48,227 nucleotides of DNA from a virus. The position numbers were made by a program, and so were the translations under genes. Within the stretch, counting starts at the first letter, position 1; every line of letters begins with the position of its first letter. Below, one piece after another: positions 45,880 through 48,227 of the stretch. The notes beneath the pieces are model-generated. The model saw only the letters and a list, made by a program, of their open reading frames with translations, was not told where the DNA came from and did not search any database. Where the stretch lies: IMG/VR virus record IMGVR_UViG_3300035698_013118, positions 1-48,227 of that record; one strand, written 5' to 3'.

Positions 45880-48227
45880 TTATTGATCGAGTTGTTGCAG
45901 CGCCACGGCACTGACGGTGGCGTCGGCCACGGGTGTGATCTGAGTTTGCCAGGGGATGTAGAACGGCGCCGCGCTGGCCTTTCTGGCTTCGATGGACAGC
46001 GGGACAATTTGATCTGTGGAGAACAGCACGGTGCCTCCCACCTCGGCCTGATTGGCCACCACCAAGCCGTCAGAGATGCGCTTGGCCACGACGCGCGAGC
46101 CTGCAACCAGCCCGCTGATCGACACCGTGCCGGTGTCGAGCGGGTACAGGTTGCCCACCTGGGCGGCCAGCGTCGATGTCGTGTCGCAGCGCACGTATGT
46201 GATCAGGTTCGCGTTGTTCGCGGTCACGCAGGTGATGCGGAATTTGAGCTTGTAGCCCACGCTTGGCAGGATGGTCTCAGCAGAGAGGTTCGCGGCGTTG
46301 AGCGTCTGCCAAGCGCCGTAACCTGAGCCGGTGTCAAGCTGGTACTCGAACAGGTGGTTGCCTGTGTTGGTGCCGGTGATGGTGGGCGCGATGTTGGCAA
46401 AACCGGTGGTCTGGAGCCTGCTCTCCTGCATCTCGCAAATGAAGAAGTCGTCAACCGTGGCGAGCGACAAGCCACCAGCAGAGGTGAAGCCCGAACCTGC
46501 GGAGAACAGGCGACTGGTGAATTGCAGGGTCTCGGCGGTGGGCTCGTTCAGCGCCAGCCACATGCGCCCCGTGGTGTCGGAATCAAAGGCCCCGCCGAAG
46601 TGGGTGCCGTAGACCGAGGCTTGCCCGGCGACGCCGTTACGCCCGCCGCCGCCACGCACAAGACAGTTCAGCGCGGCCACGTTCATCAGGTCGGTGAAGT
46701 CGCCGTAAACGTCCTCCAGCAGAATGTTCTTGGACGAGTTGGTCAACAGGTGCGCGCCAGTGCGGGTCGGCTGCATGTAGCACCGCTGCACCTTCACATC
46801 GACGTTGTTGCCGCCGTCGGAGTAGATGCAGTTCGAGAAGTTGGCAGAGCCGCCGTCGAGGATCGCGTCACGCGCTCCCAGGTTGCGGATTTTGATGTTC
46901 GATGAGGCCGCGCAAGAGACCAAGCCGTTGTAGGGGTGCGCGTTGGCGATCGCGCCCTTGAACCCAAAGCTGGTGCCGTCAATCACAACCCCCACGCAAC
47001 TGTTGCTGATGGTGAAGGTGAACAGGCCAGTGGTCGCGTTGGTCGCGCCGACATAACGGTCGCAGTGGTCGTAGCGCAGGAAGTTGATGTTGAACGACGT
47101 GTTGATGTTGTTCGTTGCGTTCAGAGCGCCGCAATCAGCCACCGTGATGTCCGAGCTTTGGCTGATGGCAATGGCATATCTGGTTGCTGAGCGGGCATAG
47201 GTCCACACGCCGAAACGGCAGGCGGAGAAGGTTTGCCCGATGCAGAAATTGACGTTGACCTGACTGATGGCGTTTGAAAACCCGGCCCCGATCCACGAAT
47301 AGATTTCGCCACCGGAGAAGCAGGAGGTCAGGGTGAGGTTGGCAGAGCTGAGGCCCGCGCTGGTGCCCGTGCCACCGTCGCTCAATTCCAATGGCGACGC
47401 GCACTCGGAAATCGCAATGCTGTCGTGGGTTGCAACGTGGCGCAGATACACCCCAAACGGCTGGCTGAACGACAGGAACCAGTCGCCAAAGGTGAACTCC
47501 ATGTCGATCACGCCTGCGTTCGTGGTCGTGAAGTCGGGTCGCGTGGCCAATGTTGGGTGCGGGATGGCGTTGGTCGCCCGCGCGCCGGTGGTGCATTGGC
47601 GCAGCAGCACGTTCGGGATTCTGATCTTGCGTGCCGCAGCAGGCACAAAGCCCACCGCTGTGGTGCCGTTGTGCCCGATGGTGATGGACGCATCGGTGTT
47701 CATCAGCACGACTTTGCTTCGGACATCTGTGCCGAAGTTGGTGGTGGTCATCCCAGCGGCGTAGAGGGCCGAGTAGAAGTCGTAAGACTCGATGTTGCAG
47801 TCGCCGCCCGCGCCCGAGCCGGGCAGGAACACCGTGAAGGCGTCAGCCGTCACCGACCGAATGCGGTAGGTGTGGTGCTCCGTGTCCTGCGCGCCGCCAG
47901 TGGTGAAGTTCAGGTCTACCTCATTGCCGACCACAAACACATGTGCCGGGAAGGCCACGGTCACGACCCCGGCGGCCCAGGTGTAGGTGGCTGCGCCGCC
48001 TGTGCCGTCTTGAATCCAGACACCAGGGCTGTACCCCGTCGTGCTGCCCATGTTCGGGATCAGCACGTTCTGGTTTGCCGAGCCCGTGGTGTTCGCCAGA
48101 TAGAACCAGTCGCCGCGTGTCTTGAATCTGCCAAGCCTGGGGATGTTGAAGTTCGCCAACTGCTGCGCCACTACTTCGACCCAGCCGGTCACATCAGGGC
48201 TTGCAGCGGTGGCCCCGATGCCGGTGA
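45880..48227 (-). CDS. Large beta-helix-like structural protein (5' end outside window)
   Basis: The - strand frame is open from the window edge; a GTG at 48192 would give 770 aa, but the codons upstream remain open (TGIGATAASPD...), so the gene is cut by the edge. The body has repeated short strands with Asn/Ser/Cys turns (NIKIRNLGARDAILDGGSAN, NVDVKVQRCYMQPTRTG) like right-handed beta-helix tailspike or fibre proteins, then a C-terminal Ala/Val domain. Depolymerase activity is possible for such folds but no catalytic residues can be named. Confidence 0.65.
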   Translation of the reverse strand, partial: TGIGATAASPDVTGWVEVVAQQLANFNIPRLGRFKTRGDWFYLANTTGSANQNVLIPNMGSTTGYSPGVWIQDGTGGAATYTWAAGVVTVAFPAHVFVVGNEVDLNFTTGGAQDTEHHTYRIRSVTADAFTVFLPGSGAGGDCNIESYDFYSALYAAGMTTTNFGTDVRSKVVLMNTDASITIGHNGTTAVGFVPAAARKIRIPNVLLRQCTTGARATNAIPHPTLATRPDFTTTNAGVIDMEFTFGDWFLSFSQPFGVYLRHVATHDSIAISECASPLELSDGGTGTSAGLSSANLTLTSCFSGGEIYSWIGAGFSNAISQVNVNFCIGQTFSACRFGVWTYARSATRYAIAISQSSDITVADCGALNATNNINTSFNINFLRYDHCDRYVGATNATTGLFTFTISNSCVGVVIDGTSFGFKGAIANAHPYNGLVSCAASSNIKIRNLGARDAILDGGSANFSNCIYSDGGNNVDVKVQRCYMQPTRTGAHLLTNSSKNILLEDVYGDFTDLMNVAALNCLVRGGGGRNGVAGQASVYGTHFGGAFDSDTTGRMWLALNEPTAETLQFTSRLFSAGSGFTSAGGLSLATVDDFFICEMQESRLQTTGFANIAPTITGTNTGNHLFEYQLDTGSGYGAWQTLNAANLSAETILPSVGYKLKFRITCVTANNANLITYVRCDTTSTLAAQVGNLYPLDTGTVSISGLVAGSRVVAKRISDGLVVANQAEVGGTVLFSTDQIVPLSIEARKASAAPFYIPWQTQITPVADATVSAVALQQLDQ

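Noticed and set aside
1-48227. CRISPR arrays, insertion sequences, rRNA
   Set aside because: No regularly spaced direct repeats of CRISPR type, no transposase or terminal inverted repeats, and no rRNA-like segments were seen.

Overview
The window is a high-GC segment of a temperate, tailed double-stranded DNA bacteriophage. The host is probably a beta-proteobacterium of the Burkholderiales type; that is inferred from GC-rich codon use, from the small-protein families present and from a tRNA-Cys fragment with an encoded CCA. A tyrosine integrase lies about 0.9 kb from a 50-base fragment of tRNA-Cys(GCA), with phage genes on both sides of it. The fragment therefore looks like attP, and the molecule like an unintegrated (circular, concatemeric or packaged) phage genome rather than a prophage.

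Layout. (1) 1-147 is the Ala/Pro-rich tail of a truncated gene. (2) 158-998 has no gene but is packed with more than 20 stem-loops, several with G-U pairs and UUCG/UACG tetraloops. It looks like one very large structured RNA of the size class of the giant phage RNAs GOLLD and ROOL. (3) 1.0-17.6 kb is an accessory or early region of about 45 very short, tightly coupled + strand genes of mostly unknown function. It is studded with a family of small hairpins (5-bp stem that changes from copy to copy, constant loop GACT/AACT/GATT) placed about 17 bases before start codons. (4) 17.7-40.1 kb is the replication, recombination and nucleotide-metabolism block: ATP-dependent DNA ligase, SNF2-like helicase, AEP primase-helicase, a probable ssDNA-binding protein, DEDD exonuclease, MazG-like pyrophosphohydrolase, dNMP kinase, full-length family A DNA polymerase with 5'-3' exonuclease domain, RecU-like nuclease, HNH endonuclease, SbcD/Mre11, thymidylate synthase and SbcC/Rad50. 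(5) 40.1-43.9 kb is the lysogeny end: small membrane proteins, an excisionase-like HTH protein, integrase (- strand), an HNH-AP2 homing endonuclease and attP. (6) 44.0-48.2 kb holds three - strand structural (tail or fibre-like) genes, the last running off the window.

How it fits together. The replication block supplies priming, unwinding, synthesis, ligation, end processing (SbcCD, DEDD exonuclease) and dNTP supply (ThyA, dNMP kinase, MazG). The short-gene region is probably a host-takeover or accessory cassette region, with the repeated hairpins forming a shared 5' leader design for the first gene of most clusters. The two observations most worth pursuing are the giant structured RNA and the covarying leader hairpins. 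I cannot name the phage, and all family assignments are from motif recognition by eye.
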